A program made the translations under genes and the position numbers. Below, in pieces: positions 51,110 through 60,596 of a stretch of 64,000 bases of DNA. The notes under the pieces were generated by a model. That model had not been told where the DNA came from. It searched no databases and worked only from the letters and a program-made list of their open reading frames with translations. Position 1 is the stretch's first letter. The number at the start of each line of letters is the position of its first letter. Source of the stretch: Burkholderia sp. TSV86 (GTDB lineage: Bacteria; Pseudomonadota; Gammaproteobacteria; Burkholderiales; Burkholderiaceae); assembly GCF_001522865.1 (NCBI RefSeq), contig NZ_LOWB01000115.1:1-64000 (forward strand). The letters run 5' to 3'.

Positions 51110-52372
51110 ATGCATTTATCCGAGCTCAAGTCTCTGCACGTGTCCGAATTGATCGAAATGGCCAACGGCCTGGAGATCGAAAACGCGAACCGCCTGCGCA
51201 AGCAGGAGTTGATGTTCGCCATTCTCAAAAAGCGCGCCAAGACGGGGGAAACGATCTTCGGCGACGGCACGCTCGAAGTGCTGCCCGACGGCTTCGGCTT
51301 TCTGCGTTCGCCGGAAATGTCGTACCTCGCAAGTACGGACGATATCTACATCAGCCCGTCGCAGATCCGCCGCTTCAACCTGCACACCGGCGACACGATC
51401 GAAGGCGAAGTCCGCACGCCGAAGGACGGCGAGCGCTACTTCGCGCTGGTGAAGGTCGACAAAGTCAACGGGCAGCCGCCCGAGGCCTCGAAACACAAGA
51501 TCATGTTCGAGAACCTCACGCCGCTGCACCCGAACAAGCCGCTGCTGCTCGAGCGCGACATGCGCGGCGAGGAAAACGTCACGGGCCGCATCATCGACAT
51601 GATCGCGCCGATCGGCAAGGGCCAGCGCGGGCTGCTCGTCGCGTCGCCGAAGTCGGGCAAGACCGTGATGCTTCAGCACATCGCGCACGCGATCAAGCAG
51701 AACCATCCGGACGTGATCCTGTTCGTGCTGCTGATCGACGAGCGCCCCGAAGAAGTGACCGAAATGCAGCGCTCGGTCGCGGGCGAAGTGATCGCGTCGA
51801 CGTTCGACGAACCGGCCACGCGTCACGTGCAGGTCGCCGAAATGGTGATCGAGAAGGCCAAGCGCCTCGTCGAGATGAAGCACGACGTCGTGATTCTGCT
51901 CGACTCGATCACGCGTCTCGCGCGCGCGTACAACACGGTGATCCCGGCGTCGGGCAAGGTGCTCACGGGCGGCGTGGACGCGAATGCGCTGCAGCGCCCG
52001 AAGCGCTTCTTCGGCGCGGCGCGCAACATCGAGGAAGGCGGCTCGCTGACGATCATCGGCACCGCGCTGATCGAAACCGGCAGCCGCATGGACGACGTGA
52101 TCTACGAAGAGTTCAAGGGCACTGGCAATATGGAAGTGCACCTCGAGCGCCGTCTCGCGGAAAAGCGCGTGTATCCGTCGATCAATCTGAACAAGTCCGG
52201 CACGCGCCGCGAGGAAATGCTGATCAAGCCGGATATCCTGCAAAAGATCTGGGTGCTGCGTAAGTTCATCCACGACATGGATGAAGTCGAGGCGATGGAA
52301 TTTCTGCTCGACAAGATCCGTCAGACGAAGGGCAACGGCGAATTCTTCGACCTGATGCGCCGCGGCGGCTGA
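51110..52372 (+). CDS. rho: Transcription termination factor Rho
   Basis: A 420-residue hexameric RNA helicase. It has the N-terminal helical and OB-fold RNA-binding domains ([22 protein letters not shown]), Walker [11 protein letters not shown], Walker [15 protein letters not shown] and the secondary-site loop [11 protein letters not shown]. The start at MHLSELKS fits the family. A strong terminator follows. Confidence 0.98.
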   Translation: MHLSELKSLHVSELIEMANGLEIENANRLRKQELMFAILKKRAKTGETIFGDGTLEVLPDGFGFLRSPEMSYLASTDDIYISPSQIRRFNLHTGDTIEGEVRTPKDGERYFALVKVDKVNGQPPEASKHKIMFENLTPLHPNKPLLLERDMRGEENVTGRIIDMIAPIGKGQRGLLVASPKSGKTVMLQHIAHAIKQNHPDVILFVLLIDERPEEVTEMQRSVAGEVIASTFDEPATRHVQVAEMVIEKAKRLVEMKHDVVILLDSITRLARAYNTVIPASGKVLTGGVDANALQRPKRFFGAARNIEEGGSLTIIGTALIETGSRMDDVIYEEFKGTGNMEVHLERRLAEKRVYPSINLNKSGTRREEMLIKPDILQKIWVLRKFIHDMDEVEAMEFLLDKIRQTKGNGEFFDLMRRGG

Positions 52373-52397
52373 CGGACCTTGCGTGGCGCCGCGCACG

Positions 52398-52425
52398 AAA
52401 AACCGCCCGCCGGGCGGTTTTTTTT
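52398..52425 (+). terminator. Intrinsic terminator after rho
   Basis: The stem CCGCCC / GGGCGG with a small GCCG loop is followed by eight T residues, 30 bases after the rho stop codon. Confidence 0.92.
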
Positions 52426-52436
52426 ACGCGCCAATC

Positions 52437-52466
52437 TGTACGTGAACGTACACGTTGATCTATAAT
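52437..52466 (+). promoter_or_regulatory. Promoter and palindromic operator of the MerR-MFS pair
   Basis: A perfect palindrome TGTACGT-GA-ACGTACA (52437-52452) is followed 8 bases later by a consensus TATAAT (52461-52466). The palindrome covers the -35 region, where a MerR-type dimer would bind. The pattern resembles the ACGT-N-AACGT operators known for LiuR-type MerR proteins. It most likely serves the MerR gene that begins 41 bases downstream. Confidence 0.75.
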
Positions 52467-52506
52467 CGCCGCCATCCCTGCTTCGTCATCCTCAGAATCC
52501 CGCGCG

Positions 52507-53016
52507 ATGAGCAACTCCCCGCCCACCCTGCCCACCCTGCTGCTGACCGTGCGCGACGCTGCCGAACGGCTCGGCGTGACGCCGCGCACACTGAAGTATT
52601 ACGAGGAGCGCGGGCTCGTCACGCCGTCGCGCAGCGAAGGTCGTTATCGGCTGTACGACGCCGACGACCTCGAACGCTTCGCGCGCATCCTGCGTCTGCG
52701 CGCGCTCGGTTTTTCGCTGCACGGCATCACCGAAATGCTCAAGCGCCCGCTCGAGGCGACGGCCGACGGACGGCGGCGCTATTCGGACGCGTCGCTGCGC
52801 GAGATTCACGCGGATCTCACGCACCAGATCGCGACGCTCGATGCGCGTATCGCCGCCGCGCAGCGCGAGTTGAACGAAGTACACGCGCTGAAGAAGGAAT
52901 TGCAGCGCGATATCGATTACGTCGAGCGCCGGCTTGCCGGCGAGAGCGCCGAAGACTTGATCGCGCGCCGCCGGGCAGCCGCGCAGGGCCGCCGCGCACG
53001 CGCAGGCGTCAAATGA
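52507..53016 (+). CDS. MerR family transcriptional regulator
   Basis: A 169-residue MerR protein. The winged helix-turn-helix is LTVRDAAERLGVTPRTLKYYEERGLV at about residues 13-38, followed by RYRLYDADDLERFARIL and a long coiled-coil dimer helix; the short basic C-terminus has no metal-binding cysteine, so it responds to an organic effector or protein. It overlaps the MFS gene by 4 bases (ATGA) and is presumably its regulator, and likely autoregulates via the palindrome at 52437. Confidence 0.9.
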   Translation: MSNSPPTLPTLLLTVRDAAERLGVTPRTLKYYEERGLVTPSRSEGRYRLYDADDLERFARILRLRALGFSLHGITEMLKRPLEATADGRRRYSDASLREIHADLTHQIATLDARIAAAQRELNEVHALKKELQRDIDYVERRLAGESAEDLIARRRAAAQGRRARAGVK

Positions 53017-54569
53017 GCGCGCCGCCCAGCCGGCCGCCGCTCTGGAGCACCGCGAATCTGCGCGGCGATTTCTTTCCATGGGTGCTTGCGATCGTCACCG
53101 GGCTCGATTACTTCGACAACGCCATCTTCTCGTTTTTCGCGAGCTACATCGCGGGAGGCATCAACGCGTCGCCGGACGAACTCGTCTGGGCGTCGAGCGC
53201 CTATGCGGTGACCGCCGTGCTTGGCATCCTGCAGCAGCAATGGTGGATCGACCGGCTTGGACATCGCCGCTACGTCGCCGGATGCATGCTGATGTTCTCG
53301 CTAGGCGCGGGCGCCGCGGCGCTCGCCGACACATCGATCGAACTCGCGTTCGCGCGCGGCTTCCAGGGCTATTTCATCGGCCCGATGATGGGCGCATGCC
53401 GGATTCTGATTCAAATCAGCTTCACGCCCCAGGCCCGCGCGCGCGCGACGCGCGCGTTCCTCATCATGCTGCTGCTCGGCAGCGCGCTCGCGCCGATTGC
53501 GGGCGGCCTCCTCGTCGCGCATTTCACATGGCGCGCGCTGTTCGCCTGCTCGATACCGGCGGGCATCGGTTTCGCGGCGCTCGCGTTCGCCGCACTCCCC
53601 GACTCCGGCTATGCGCCGCCCGACGAGCGCGAAAACGGCTATTTCTGGCCATATGTGATTTTCGCGCTCGCGCAAGGCGCGCTGCAGATCGTCATGCAAC
53701 AGGTGCGCTTCCAGCTTTTCACCGGATCGCCGACACTCGTACTGCTGACGGCGGCCGGGCTCGCCGCGCTCGCCTGGTTCGGCTATCACCAATGGCATCA
53801 CCCGGCGCCGCTCGTGCGGCTGCAGCCGTTTCGCAAACGCACGTTCCAGGTCGGGCTGCTGCTCTACATGTTCTATTACTACGAGACGACGGGCTTCAGC
53901 TATTTGATTTCGCGTTTTCTCGAAAGCGGGCTCGGCTATCCGGTCGAAAACGCCGGGCGCCTGGTGGGCGCGACATCGCTGATCTCCGCGACCGCGCTAT
54001 TCGTTTATCTACGCTACGCGAAGCTCATCACGCACAAGAAATGGATCATCGTGCCCGGCTTCGCGATCGCCGCTACAGCCGCGCTATGGATGTCACGCAT
54101 GCCGCCCGACGTCGACGAGGCCGCGCTCATCGCGCCGCTGCTGCTGCGCGGGCTACTGCTGCTGTTCATCGTGCTGCCGGTCGCGAATTTGACGTTCCGC
54201 GTGTTCGAGATCGACGAGTATACGCACAGCTATCGGCTGAAGAACATCGTGCGCCAATTGACGATCTCGTTTGCGACGGCCTCCGTGATCATCATCGAAC
54301 AACATCGGCTCGCGGTACACCAGACGCGGCTCGTCGAGCACGCAAACGTCTACAACCCGATCTTTCAGCAAACCTTCGCCATGCTGACGCGCAGCTTCGA
54401 GGCTGCCGGCCACGCATTGAACGAAGCCCACGCGCTCGCACTCGTCCAGGTGAGCCGGACCATTATGCAGCAGGCGTCGTTTCTGTCCTCGCTCGACGGG
54501 TTCCACTTCCTGATCGGCGTCGCCGTGTGCGGCTGCCTGTTCGCCGCCTGGCAAAAAGAGATCGATTGA
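53013..54569 (+). CDS. MFS transporter, DHA2-type (EmrB-like)
   Basis: A 518-residue transporter with about 14 hydrophobic helices. It starts with a short cytoplasmic arm (STANLRGDFFPWVLAIVTG) and has the loop WWIDRLGHRRYVAG equivalent to motif A and a large polar loop near residues 440-480. It is translationally coupled to the MerR gene, so likely a regulated drug or metabolite exporter. The substrate is unknown. Confidence 0.87.
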   Translation: MSAPPSRPPLWSTANLRGDFFPWVLAIVTGLDYFDNAIFSFFASYIAGGINASPDELVWASSAYAVTAVLGILQQQWWIDRLGHRRYVAGCMLMFSLGAGAAALADTSIELAFARGFQGYFIGPMMGACRILIQISFTPQARARATRAFLIMLLLGSALAPIAGGLLVAHFTWRALFACSIPAGIGFAALAFAALPDSGYAPPDERENGYFWPYVIFALAQGALQIVMQQVRFQLFTGSPTLVLLTAAGLAALAWFGYHQWHHPAPLVRLQPFRKRTFQVGLLLYMFYYYETTGFSYLISRFLESGLGYPVENAGRLVGATSLISATALFVYLRYAKLITHKKWIIVPGFAIAATAALWMSRMPPDVDEAALIAPLLLRGLLLLFIVLPVANLTFRVFEIDEYTHSYRLKNIVRQLTISFATASVIIIEQHRLAVHQTRLVEHANVYNPIFQQTFAMLTRSFEAAGHALNEAHALALVQVSRTIMQQASFLSSLDGFHFLIGVAVCGCLFAAWQKEID

Positions 54570-54607
54570 GGTACGTTTAGCGCCTGTCGCTTCACCCCGC
54601 CGTTTCG

Positions 54608-55453
54608 ATGCTCACCAAACTCACCCGATGGTTCGATGCGCGCCGCCGCGACCGCGCGCTGCGCACCCACCCGATCCCGGAGCCGCTCTGGCAACAAACG
54701 CTCGAGCGCCTGCCGTTCCTCACGTATTTGTCGGCCGGCGATTTGCAGCGCCTGCGTGAGATGACGAGCCTGTTTCTCGCGCAAAAATCGTTCTCGACCG
54801 CTCACGAGCTGGAACTCACCGATGCGATCGCGGTGGGTATCGCCGTGCAGGCGTGCCTGCCCGTGCTGAATCTCGGGCTCGATCTGTACCGGGGCTGGGT
54901 CGGGATCGTTGTCTATCCCGGCGAGTTCGTGATCCGCAAGACGGTCGAGGACGAGGACGGCGTCGTCCACGAAATCGAGCATGATGCGAGCGGCGAAGCA
55001 TGGGAAGGCGGCCCCGTGATTCTGTCGTGGGAAGACGTGCAGATGACGCACGCACGGGAGGCGTACAACGTCGTGATCCATGAGTTCGCGCATAAGATCG
55101 ACATGATCAGCGGCGCGGCGAACGGCCATCCGCCCCTGTTCCGGCGCTGGCACGCGCCCGAGCTTGACAGCGCGCGTTGGGCGGACGTCTTCGACCACGC
55201 ATACGATCGCTTCTGCGACCGCGTCGACGCGGTGCCGGAACGCGCATGGCCGCGCTTCGAGCGCGACTCGCTGATCGATCCGTATGCGGCCGACCACCCG
55301 TCGGAGTTCTTCGCGATTTGCAGCGAGGCGCTGTTCGTCAAGCCGCGGCCGTTCGAGGCCGAATTTCCCGAGCTGTATGCGCTGCTCGCCCGCTATTACC
55401 GGCAAGATCCCGCGCAAACGGGCATCCTCACGGGCGCGCCCGCGCGCATTTGA
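54608..55453 (+). CDS. mtfA: MtfA-like zinc metallopeptidase
   Basis: A 281-residue M90-family protein with the zinc motif HEFAH at His158-His162, followed downstream by further acidic and histidine residues. In E. coli MtfA binds the Mlc repressor and so affects glucose uptake regulation; whether an Mlc partner exists here is unknown. It ends within the -35-like TTGACA that precedes the rpmE2 leader. Confidence 0.88.
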   Translation: MLTKLTRWFDARRRDRALRTHPIPEPLWQQTLERLPFLTYLSAGDLQRLREMTSLFLAQKSFSTAHELELTDAIAVGIAVQACLPVLNLGLDLYRGWVGIVVYPGEFVIRKTVEDEDGVVHEIEHDASGEAWEGGPVILSWEDVQMTHAREAYNVVIHEFAHKIDMISGAANGHPPLFRRWHAPELDSARWADVFDHAYDRFCDRVDAVPERAWPRFERDSLIDPYAADHPSEFFAICSEALFVKPRPFEAEFPELYALLARYYRQDPAQTGILTGAPARI

Positions 55454-55671
55454 CAAAAAATTCGCCAAGCATCTGATTTTCTGGCATAATTGCGAGCTTT
55501 CGACCTCAGGCAAGTGGCTCGCGCCGGGCTTTGGCGGCTGCGTAACGAACTGGTAAGAACTGGCGAACTGGCTGACTCAAACCAGACGGAACACAATCGC
55601 GGGCGACGCAACGGCGTTCGCGGCATCGCGAAAAGCGGCGGGCTGGCTACCGTTTTTACTCAGGAAAAACC
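55454..55671 (+). promoter_or_regulatory. Leader and promoter region of rpmE2
   Basis: This 218-base leader holds TTGACA at 55450-55455 and a -10-like CATAAT at 55485-55490; they are not at ideal spacing to each other, so the true pair is unsure. The long GC-rich stretch up to the start codon is unusual for such a small gene and may fold; no known L31 leader motif was recognised. Confidence 0.35.
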
Positions 55672-55935
55672 ATGAAACAAGGCATTCACCCGGATTACCG
55701 CGAAGTCGTTTTCCAAGACATGTCGAACGGCTTCAAGTTCGTGACGCGCTCGACGATTCAAACGCGCGAAACGATCGAACTCGACGGCAAGACCTATCCG
55801 CTCGCGAAGATCGAAGTGTCGTCGGAATCGCACTCGTTCTACACCGGCCAGCAGAAGATCATGGACACGGCCGGCCGTGTCGAGAAGTTCAAGAACAAGT
55901 TCGGCGCACGCGCAAACGGCAAGGCCGCGAAGTAA
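55672..55935 (+). CDS. rpmE2: 50S ribosomal protein L31 type B
   Basis: An 87-residue L31 of the zinc-free type: [16 protein letters not shown] at the start and no cysteine anywhere, so it lacks the CxxC zinc site of the other paralogue. Such type B forms replace the zinc-bearing L31 in zinc starvation in several bacteria. A terminator follows. Confidence 0.96.
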   Translation: MKQGIHPDYREVVFQDMSNGFKFVTRSTIQTRETIELDGKTYPLAKIEVSSESHSFYTGQQKIMDTAGRVEKFKNKFGARANGKAAK

Positions 55936-55983
55936 GCGTCGCGTGCTTACCGGCCCTCGCGTCGCGCTCGGCCGGTTCCGCAG

Positions 55984-56011
55984 AAAAAGGCAGCCCAGGC
56001 TGCCTTTTTTT
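55984..56011 (+). terminator. Intrinsic terminator after rpmE2
   Basis: The stem AGGCAGCC / GGCTGCCT with a short loop is followed by six more T residues and begins about 50 bases after the stop codon. Confidence 0.93.
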
Positions 56012-56160
56012 GTCTGCGCTCAACCCGTGCCGCCGCCTGCCGACGCGCGGCCCGACCGGCTTCTGACGCGTATGACGCCGTGCGTCTACAATGCCGGATG
56101 CTCAAAACGGCCCGCCGCTCACCCGGCGGGCGCTTCGCCCATCCTCTGCCTTCCATCTGC

Positions 56161-57912
56161 ATGAAGCCTGTCGTCCGCCTCACCGCTTCCGCCACTCGCG
56201 CGCTACCGCGCTGGCTGCTGCTCACGCTTTGCATCGTCTATGCGGCGTTCGGGCTGTTCGGCCGGGATCCGTGGAAGAATGAGGACGCTGCGGGCTTCGG
56301 CGTGATGTGGACGATGGCGCAAGGCGGGCTGCAGGACTGGCTGCTGCCGAACCTCGTCGGCAAATTCGTCACGTCCGACGCGCCGCTCGGCTATTGGCTC
56401 GGCAGCCTCGCGATCCGCGCGCTGCCGTGGGTCGATGCGAGCAATGCATCGCGCGTCTATGCGGGCGTGCTGTTCTGCGTCGCGGCTGCATTCGTTTGGT
56501 ACGCCGCGTATCTGCTCGGCCGGCGCGCCGAAGTGCAGCCGTTCAAGTACGCGTTCGGCGGCGAGCCCGAGCCGCGCGATTACGGCCGCACGCTCGCCGA
56601 CGGCGCGCTCCTCGTGCTGCTCGCGTGCTTCGGCCTTGCCGAGCGCGGTCATGAAACCACGCCGCAGCTCGCGCAGTTTGCGTGGATCGCGATGCTCGTC
56701 TACGGGCTGGTGCGCGCGATCGACAAGCCCACGCAAGGCGCGCTGTGGTGGGGCCTCGCGCTCGGCCTCGTCGCGCTGTCAGGCAATCCCGTGGTGGTTA
56801 CCGCGCTTGCGCTCGGCACGTTCGCGCTGTATCTCGTCACCCCCGAGATCCGCTGCATGCAGGTGCCGGCGATCGGGCTGCCGCTCGCCGCCGCGATCTT
56901 CGCGCTCTGGCCGATCGCCGCGCTCGTCGCGTTTGCGGACGACGCGCGCTGGTTCCTCGATCAATGGCTGCACGGCAGCCTGATGCGCTTCTCCGGGCCG
57001 CCGACAGCCGTGCTCGCCTACGCGGCAAAGAACCTGCCGCTCTTCACCTGGCCGGCGTGGCCGCTCGCGATCTGGGCCTGGGTGAGCTGGGCCGGTCTGC
57101 GCCGCCGGCCGCACATAGCGATTCCGCTCGCGGTCGTCGTGCCGCTCGTCGCGCTCGTGATCCTGCAAAGTCAGCAGACCAACCGGATGTATATGCTGCT
57201 GCTGCCGCCGCTCGCCGTCCTCGCGAGCTTCGCGCTGCCCACGCTCAAGCGCGGCGCGATCAATGCGATCGACTGGTTCGCCGTGTTGAGTTTCACGATC
57301 CTCGGCACGTTCGTGTGGCTCGTATGGCTCGCGTCGATGACAGGCTTCCCGCATCCGCTCGCACGCAACCTCGCACGCCTCGTGCCGGGCTACGAGCCGC
57401 ACTTCAAGGTGCTGTCGTTCGTCTGCGCGGTTGCGGCGACGATATGCTGGCTGCTGCTCGTGCGCTGGCGTATCTCGCGCCAGCCCAAGGTGCTGTGGCG
57501 CAGCGTCGTGCTCTCGAGCGCCGGCACGACGCTGATGTGGGTGCTGCTGATGACGCTGTGGCTGCCGATCGTCAACTACAGCCGGACCTATCGCGACGTC
57601 GCGCAGCAAATCGCCGCGCACCTGCCGCCCGACTACGAATGCATCTCGCCCGTGCGCCTAGGCGACGCGCAGATCGCGACGTTCGCGTACTTCGGCGGCA
57701 TGCATTTCTCGTTCGACGGCGACTGCGACGTGATCCTGCGTCAGGATCGCTCGGATTTCGGCGAACCCAGCTCGATGTCGCAATACGTATGGCGTCTCGT
57801 CTGGGAAGGCCGGCGCGCGGCCGACCGGGACGAACGCTTCCGTCTGTACGAACGGATCGAGCGGCCGAAAGCGCCCGTCAAACGCCGCTCGACACGCCCG
57901 GCGCGCCGCTGA
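56161..57912 (+). CDS. ArnT-like glycosyltransferase, GT-C fold
   Basis: A 583-residue membrane protein with about 12 hydrophobic helices and the first-loop motif GRDPWKNEDAAGFG, matching ArnT/dolichol-phosphate mannosyltransferase type transferases that take sugar from undecaprenyl phosphate. In ArnT the sugar is 4-amino-4-deoxy-arabinose added to lipid A; the sugar here is not fixed by sequence. The start used is MKPVVRL; MLKTARR at 56098 is an alternative but it would start about where a TACAAT -10-like box lies. It is 3 bases before the MATE gene. Confidence 0.82.
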   Translation: MKPVVRLTASATRALPRWLLLTLCIVYAAFGLFGRDPWKNEDAAGFGVMWTMAQGGLQDWLLPNLVGKFVTSDAPLGYWLGSLAIRALPWVDASNASRVYAGVLFCVAAAFVWYAAYLLGRRAEVQPFKYAFGGEPEPRDYGRTLADGALLVLLACFGLAERGHETTPQLAQFAWIAMLVYGLVRAIDKPTQGALWWGLALGLVALSGNPVVVTALALGTFALYLVTPEIRCMQVPAIGLPLAAAIFALWPIAALVAFADDARWFLDQWLHGSLMRFSGPPTAVLAYAAKNLPLFTWPAWPLAIWAWVSWAGLRRRPHIAIPLAVVVPLVALVILQSQQTNRMYMLLLPPLAVLASFALPTLKRGAINAIDWFAVLSFTILGTFVWLVWLASMTGFPHPLARNLARLVPGYEPHFKVLSFVCAVAATICWLLLVRWRISRQPKVLWRSVVLSSAGTTLMWVLLMTLWLPIVNYSRTYRDVAQQIAAHLPPDYECISPVRLGDAQIATFAYFGGMHFSFDGDCDVILRQDRSDFGEPSSMSQYVWRLVWEGRRAADRDERFRLYERIERPKAPVKRRSTRPARR

Positions 57913-57915
57913 TCC

Positions 57916-59295
57916 ATGCTCGGGAACATTCGCCGGATCGCCGGGCTCGCATGGCCCGTGCTGATCGGCCAGCTCGCGATCATTGCGTTCGGCGTGATCG
58001 ACACCGCGATGGTGGGCCGCTTCTCCGCACTCGATCTCGCGGCGCTCGGGCTCGGCGCGTCGATCTACGTGTCGATCTATATCGGATTGACCGGTATTCT
58101 GTCGGCATTGCAGCCCATCGCGGGGCAACTGTACGGCGCGCGGCGCTATACGCAGATCGGTGAGGAAGCGCGCCAGGCGATGTGGCTCGCCGCATTGCTC
58201 GCGATCCCGGGCTTTCTGCTGCTGCATTTTCCCGAGCCGCTGCTGCGGCTCGCGCATACTCCCGCCGAGCTGCACGCGCGCACGCTCGCGTATCTGCGCA
58301 TCCTGTCATACGGGCTGCCCGCGAGCCTGCTGTTCCGGATTTACAACGCGTTGACGAACGCGGCCGGCAAGCCGCGGCTCGCGATGATCCTGCAAGTCGG
58401 CGCGCTCGTCGTGAAGGTGCCGCTGAACATCTGGTTCATCTTCGGCGGCCTCGGGCTGCCTGCGCTCGGCGGCCCCGGCTGCGGCCTCGCGAGCACGCTG
58501 ATCAATTGGATTCTCGCGTGCGTCGGCTTCATGCTGCTCGCAAAGCTCGATGTGTTCGCGCCGCTCGCGATCTTCTCGCGCTTCACGCCGCCGGTCTGGC
58601 AGCGCCAAAAGGCGCTGCTCACACTCGGCCTGCCGATGGGACTGTCGTATCTGATCGAGGTCACGTCATATACGTTCATGGCGCTGTTCATCGCGCAATT
58701 CGGCACGACCACGCTCGCCGGCCATCAGATCGCGGGCAATATCGGCGCGGTGCTGTATATGACGCCGCTGTCGATCGGCATTGCCGCGTCGACGCTCGTC
58801 GCGCGCGCAATCGGCGCCAACGAGATGGACGACGCCCGCACGCTCGGCTGGCACGCAATCGTGTTCGCCTGCATGATCGCATGCGCCTATGGCGCCGCCG
58901 TGCTCGCACTGCGTGCGGCAATCGTTTCGGCGTACACGCCGAACCCGGCCGTCGCCGCGGCGGCGCTGCCGCTCGTCGCGATCGTCGCGGTCTATCACTT
59001 CTTCGACGCGCTGCAGATCACCACCGCCTTCGTGCTGCGCGCGCACAAGATCGCCGTCGTGCCGACCGCGATCTATGCGCTCGCGTTATGGGGCATCGGA
59101 CTGGGTGGGGGCTATCTGCTCGGCTTTGACGTGCTCGGCCTTGTGCCCGCTTCGCTGACCGGCGCGCGCGGCTTCTGGATCGCCAATGCCGCGAGCCTCG
59201 CGCTTGCGGGTGGCGGGCTCGTCTTCTATCTGCGCCGCGTGAGCCGGCGCCGGCCTGGGCCGGGCGCCGCGCAACCGGCGCAGCACGCCCATTGA
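57916..59295 (+). CDS. MATE family efflux transporter
   Basis: A 459-residue antiporter with 12 hydrophobic helices in two similar halves (GVIDTAMVGRFSALDLAALGLG in the first, FGTTTLAGHQIAGNIGAVLY in the second), matching NorM-type multidrug exporters that use Na+ or H+. Only 3 bases separate it from the glycosyltransferase gene, so they are one operon. Confidence 0.93.
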   Translation: MLGNIRRIAGLAWPVLIGQLAIIAFGVIDTAMVGRFSALDLAALGLGASIYVSIYIGLTGILSALQPIAGQLYGARRYTQIGEEARQAMWLAALLAIPGFLLLHFPEPLLRLAHTPAELHARTLAYLRILSYGLPASLLFRIYNALTNAAGKPRLAMILQVGALVVKVPLNIWFIFGGLGLPALGGPGCGLASTLINWILACVGFMLLAKLDVFAPLAIFSRFTPPVWQRQKALLTLGLPMGLSYLIEVTSYTFMALFIAQFGTTTLAGHQIAGNIGAVLYMTPLSIGIAASTLVARAIGANEMDDARTLGWHAIVFACMIACAYGAAVLALRAAIVSAYTPNPAVAAAALPLVAIVAVYHFFDALQITTAFVLRAHKIAVVPTAIYALALWGIGLGGGYLLGFDVLGLVPASLTGARGFWIANAASLALAGGGLVFYLRRVSRRRPGPGAAQPAQHAH

Positions 59296-59421
59296 CACGC
59301 CCGCCAAGCGGCATGCGCGCCAGCGGACGGCGTGTCGCGCTGCGGCAATGCGGGCGGGCAAATGCGGGCGGTGCGGCGGCTCATGAGCCGCCGCACCGCC
59401 GATCCCCGTGGCCGTATCGCG

Positions 59422-59862
59422 TCAGTCGATAAACGGCCTGTCCGAATTTTCCGGGCTTCCCGCGTCTTCCCGCTTTTGCGCATCACGCTGCTCGAACACG
59501 TCCCGCGCGGCGAAAAGCGCATTGAGCGCAGCCGGAAAGCCGGCATACACCGCCATCTGCATGAATACCTCGACGATTTCGCCGCGCGTGACGCCGACGT
59601 TCAGCGCCGCGCCAATATGCACCTTCAACTGGGGTTGCGCCGTCCCAAGCGTGGCGAGCGACGCGAGCGTGGCGATCTCGCGCGAGCGCAGATCAAGCCC
59701 GGGCCGGCTGTAAATGTCGCCAAACGCGAATTCGACGAGCAGCCGCCCGAACTCTGGCGCCATCGGCGCGAGCGATGCAACGACTTGCTCGCCGGCCTCG
59801 CCGTCGATCTCTTTCAGCTTGTTCCAGCCCCGCGCGTAGCGGTCTTCGGTACAGGGTTCCAT
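59422..59862 (-). CDS. Carboxymuconolactone decarboxylase family protein
   Basis: A 146-residue CMD-family protein. The helical core EIATLASLATLGTAQPQLKVHIGAALNVGVTRGEI contains the conserved His and Glu, but the CxxC of the AhpD branch is missing, so this is nearer to the gamma-CMD (PcaC) subgroup than to AhpD peroxidase. The reaction is unknown. Its start overlaps the 3' end of the upstream MerR gene by 49 bases, with AGGA ahead of the ATG. Confidence 0.88.
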   Translation of the reverse strand: MEPCTEDRYARGWNKLKEIDGEAGEQVVASLAPMAPEFGRLLVEFAFGDIYSRPGLDLRSREIATLASLATLGTAQPQLKVHIGAALNVGVTRGEIVEVFMQMAVYAGFPAALNALFAARDVFEQRDAQKREDAGSPENSDRPFID

Positions 59863-60314
59863 CGTTCGTCCTCATCAGCATGTGGATCATGATCCGGTTG
59901 AGATCGCGGCGCCTGTCGAATCGCGTCGCGCTCGGCATGCTCGTAGTAGGCGATCTTGTCGACGATCGCCTCGAGATTCGCCTGCAACGCATCGATCTGC
60001 GCACGCACTGCGTCGCGATGCGCGACGAGCAGCGCACGCCGCGCCCCGAGTGTCGCGTCGCCGCGTGCGCGCAGTTCGGCGAACGCCTGCATCGCGGCGA
60101 TCGGCATGCCGGTCGCCCGCAGCCGCATCACGAAACGCAGCCAATCGAGATCGGCTGGCGCATACAGCCGGTGTCCCGCATGCGTGCGCGCGATCGATCG
60201 CAACAAGCCGGCTTGCTCGTAATAACGCAACGTATGCGTGGACACGCCGATCAACACGGCAACCTGCCCGATCGTCAATGCAGTTGGCGACGTTTGCTTC
60301 GATGCGTTCGACAT
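59814..60314 (-). CDS. MerR family transcriptional regulator
   Basis: A 166-residue MerR protein: TIGQVAVLIGVSTHTLRYYEQAGLL at about residues 14-38, then HRLYAPADLDWLRFVMRLRATGMPI and a dimer helix. No metal-binding cysteine is present, similar to regulators of the NmlR/AdhR group that respond to aldehydes or electrophiles. It overlaps the CMD gene by 49 bases, and the operator at 60325-60355 lies directly upstream. The ATG is only about 11 bases from the -10 box. Confidence 0.9.
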   Translation of the reverse strand: MSNASKQTSPTALTIGQVAVLIGVSTHTLRYYEQAGLLRSIARTHAGHRLYAPADLDWLRFVMRLRATGMPIAAMQAFAELRARGDATLGARRALLVAHRDAVRAQIDALQANLEAIVDKIAYYEHAERDAIRQAPRSQPDHDPHADEDERWNPVPKTATRGAGTS

Positions 60315-60324
60315 GGCAAGCTCA

Positions 60325-60355
60325 AGGTTAGGACTTAGAGCGCACTCTAAGTCAA
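60325..60355 (-). promoter_or_regulatory. MerR-type promoter with 19-bp spacer and palindromic operator
   Basis: On the minus strand -35 TTGACT and -10 TAACCT are separated by 19 bases, the long spacer typical of MerR-activated promoters. The spacer holds GACTTAGAG-TGCG-CTCTAAGTC, perfect 9-bp arms at 60332-60353. The MerR ATG is 11 bases past the -10 box, so the mRNA would be nearly leaderless. Confidence 0.85.
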
Positions 60356-60596
60356 GTGCCGCGCCTGCGCCAGTCCCTGCCGCCACCCGCGATGCCCATT
60401 TCCGTCAAAGATCGTAAAAGCCGGCCGCGCACGCCGTCACAGCCTTTACAGTGCAGCCTGCGATAAGCAACACTGCCGCGCTGTCTTAAAAAGGGCATGC
60501 ATTTATCCTATGCTTGAACGCAGCACCCGGCTCGCGCCGCGCGCGCGTTCGCTACGACAACCGTTCATCCGTTCCATCACAAGGGAGCCTTTCGCC

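Noticed and set aside
59422-59862. AhpD-type peroxidase assignment for the CMD-family protein
   Set aside because: The CxxC pair needed for AhpD activity is absent.
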